A DNA stretch of 64,000 nucleotides. Source: Diploptera punctata (Eukaryota; Arthropoda; Insecta; Blattodea; Blaberidae). Position 1 is the stretch's first letter. Every line of letters starts with the position of its first letter. The stretch covers positions 750,001 to 814,000 of the forward strand of contig JASPKZ010004950.1 of assembly GCA_030220185.1 (NCBI GenBank), read 5' to 3'. Shown here piece after piece: positions 63,209 through 64,000 of this stretch. A model generated the notes under the pieces. That model had not been told where the DNA came from and did not search any database. It worked only from the letters and a program-made list of their open reading frames with translations. The position numbers and the translations under genes are program-made.

Positions 63209-63751
63209 GCTTACTTTTTCTTATTATATATGTGGTTTCCCATTAATATCATAGAGGCCTTTCGCCTGTATTCTATGACAGTTCATAAATTGTTTATGCA
63301 ATTCTTAAAATGTTACCTTGTACGGTGTATTCGGAGAATTTGTGACAATATAGAAAAGTGATAGATGGTGTCAAATGGAACAATTTTTGGTTATAAACGT
63401 GTATTTAATGACTCTCCAGTACGAACTAATATTCCCTTGGAAGGAGGCCACGACTTGTTGAAACTGTTCCACAATCACTGTTTACAACGAACTGGGTGGG
63501 TGCCATGTTGAACACCTCCTTTAAACACAGGATACGACATACTACTGTACATTATTAAATACAGTATATACTTAAATACAATAATTTATAATATATACAG
63601 TGCATTTGTAATTAGAAAACACAACGTATTAAATCATAAAGTTTTCCAGGAACTCTTATGAATACTCTGTATATATTTAAAGTTTTATCTTCACGTGCAA
63701 TTCTGTTAACTGATAAATACATTTGGGATTACTTATTTACGTATAGGCCTA
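63209..63751. other. Unrecognised sequence
   Basis: No gene supported. Confidence 0.35.
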
Positions 63752-64000
63752 AGTCCCGCTCCGTAACGGAATGGTTGAGGTAAGATACCATGGCGCAGAG
63801 CTAAGGGTCTTGTTCTGGTTCGAATCTCCATGGGGGAAGACATTTTCTCATTGAAATTTTGGCCAGTATGGGAGCGATGTCATCCAGCAATATGAGGAAT
63901 TTGGGTAGCTACAATAACTAGCGGCTCCAGGTTGAGAAAACCAGCTATAACAGTTGGGAAACTCGATATGCTGACTACATGCCACTCGTGCTCTGGCTGA
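63752..64000 (+). repeat. SINE-B, cut by window end
   Basis: Head GTCCCGCTCCGTAACGGAAT with GGTTCGAATCTCC, and the body to the last base of the window. Diverged from the other copies. Confidence 0.75.

Overview
This window is eukaryotic, gene-free as far as I can see, and almost wholly built from transposable-element debris. It is AT-rich, full of microsatellites, and carries tRNA-derived SINEs, 3' ends of RTE-type LINEs, Penelope-like, piggyBac-like, hAT-like and pogo-like sequences. The combination points to an insect with a large repeat-rich genome. From memory the SINE and LINE families look like those of cockroaches (Blattodea, perhaps Periplaneta), but that is inference and no search was run. 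I found no host protein gene, no rRNA, no credible functional tRNA gene and no CRISPR array.

Main families (my labels). RTE-1: LINE 3' fragments ending in a GTAA-type tail, about 12 copies. RTE-2 to RTE-7: related reverse-transcriptase C-termini with GAA, ATG or ATT tails. SINE-A to SINE-H: tRNA-headed SINEs, with about 10 copies each of B and C. Rep1: a roughly 740-bp repeat that begins with a hairpin, six copies. Rep2: a repeat at 14.5 kb and 60-62 kb. TIR elements: a decayed piggyBac-like element (17.2-19.4 kb), two other TTAA-flanked elements (13.2-13.9 and 44.7-45.2 kb), a pogo/Tigger-like element (55.0-55.9 kb), a hAT-like element (58.2-58.9 kb) and two small MITEs (38.8 and 42.4 kb).

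Layout. 0-3 kb: a SINE interrupted by a LINE, itself interrupted by a Penelope-like element with perfect 83-bp inverted repeats and a hammerhead-like core. 3-17 kb: SINE and LINE fragments, a TTAA-flanked element and a 22-copy 30-bp minisatellite. 17-19.4 kb: piggyBac-like element split by a retroinsertion. 20-32 kb: dense LINE/SINE mosaic. 32-38 kb: mostly unrecognised sequence with Rep1. 38-43 kb: nested LINEs, a dimeric SINE and a SINE split by a MITE. 43-49 kb: DNA-transposon remnants and Rep1 inside a SINE. 50-54.4 kb: nested LINEs. 55-59 kb: pogo-like and hAT-like elements. 60-64 kb: Rep2 interrupted by Rep1 and a SINE, then two SINEs.

No genes cooperate here. What the window records is an insertion history: target-site duplications (6-15 bp) and interrupted hosts let many insertions be ordered in time. 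Coordinates of degenerate repeats are approximate to about 10 bp; TSD-bounded elements are exact as read. Family labels are mine and hold only within this window.
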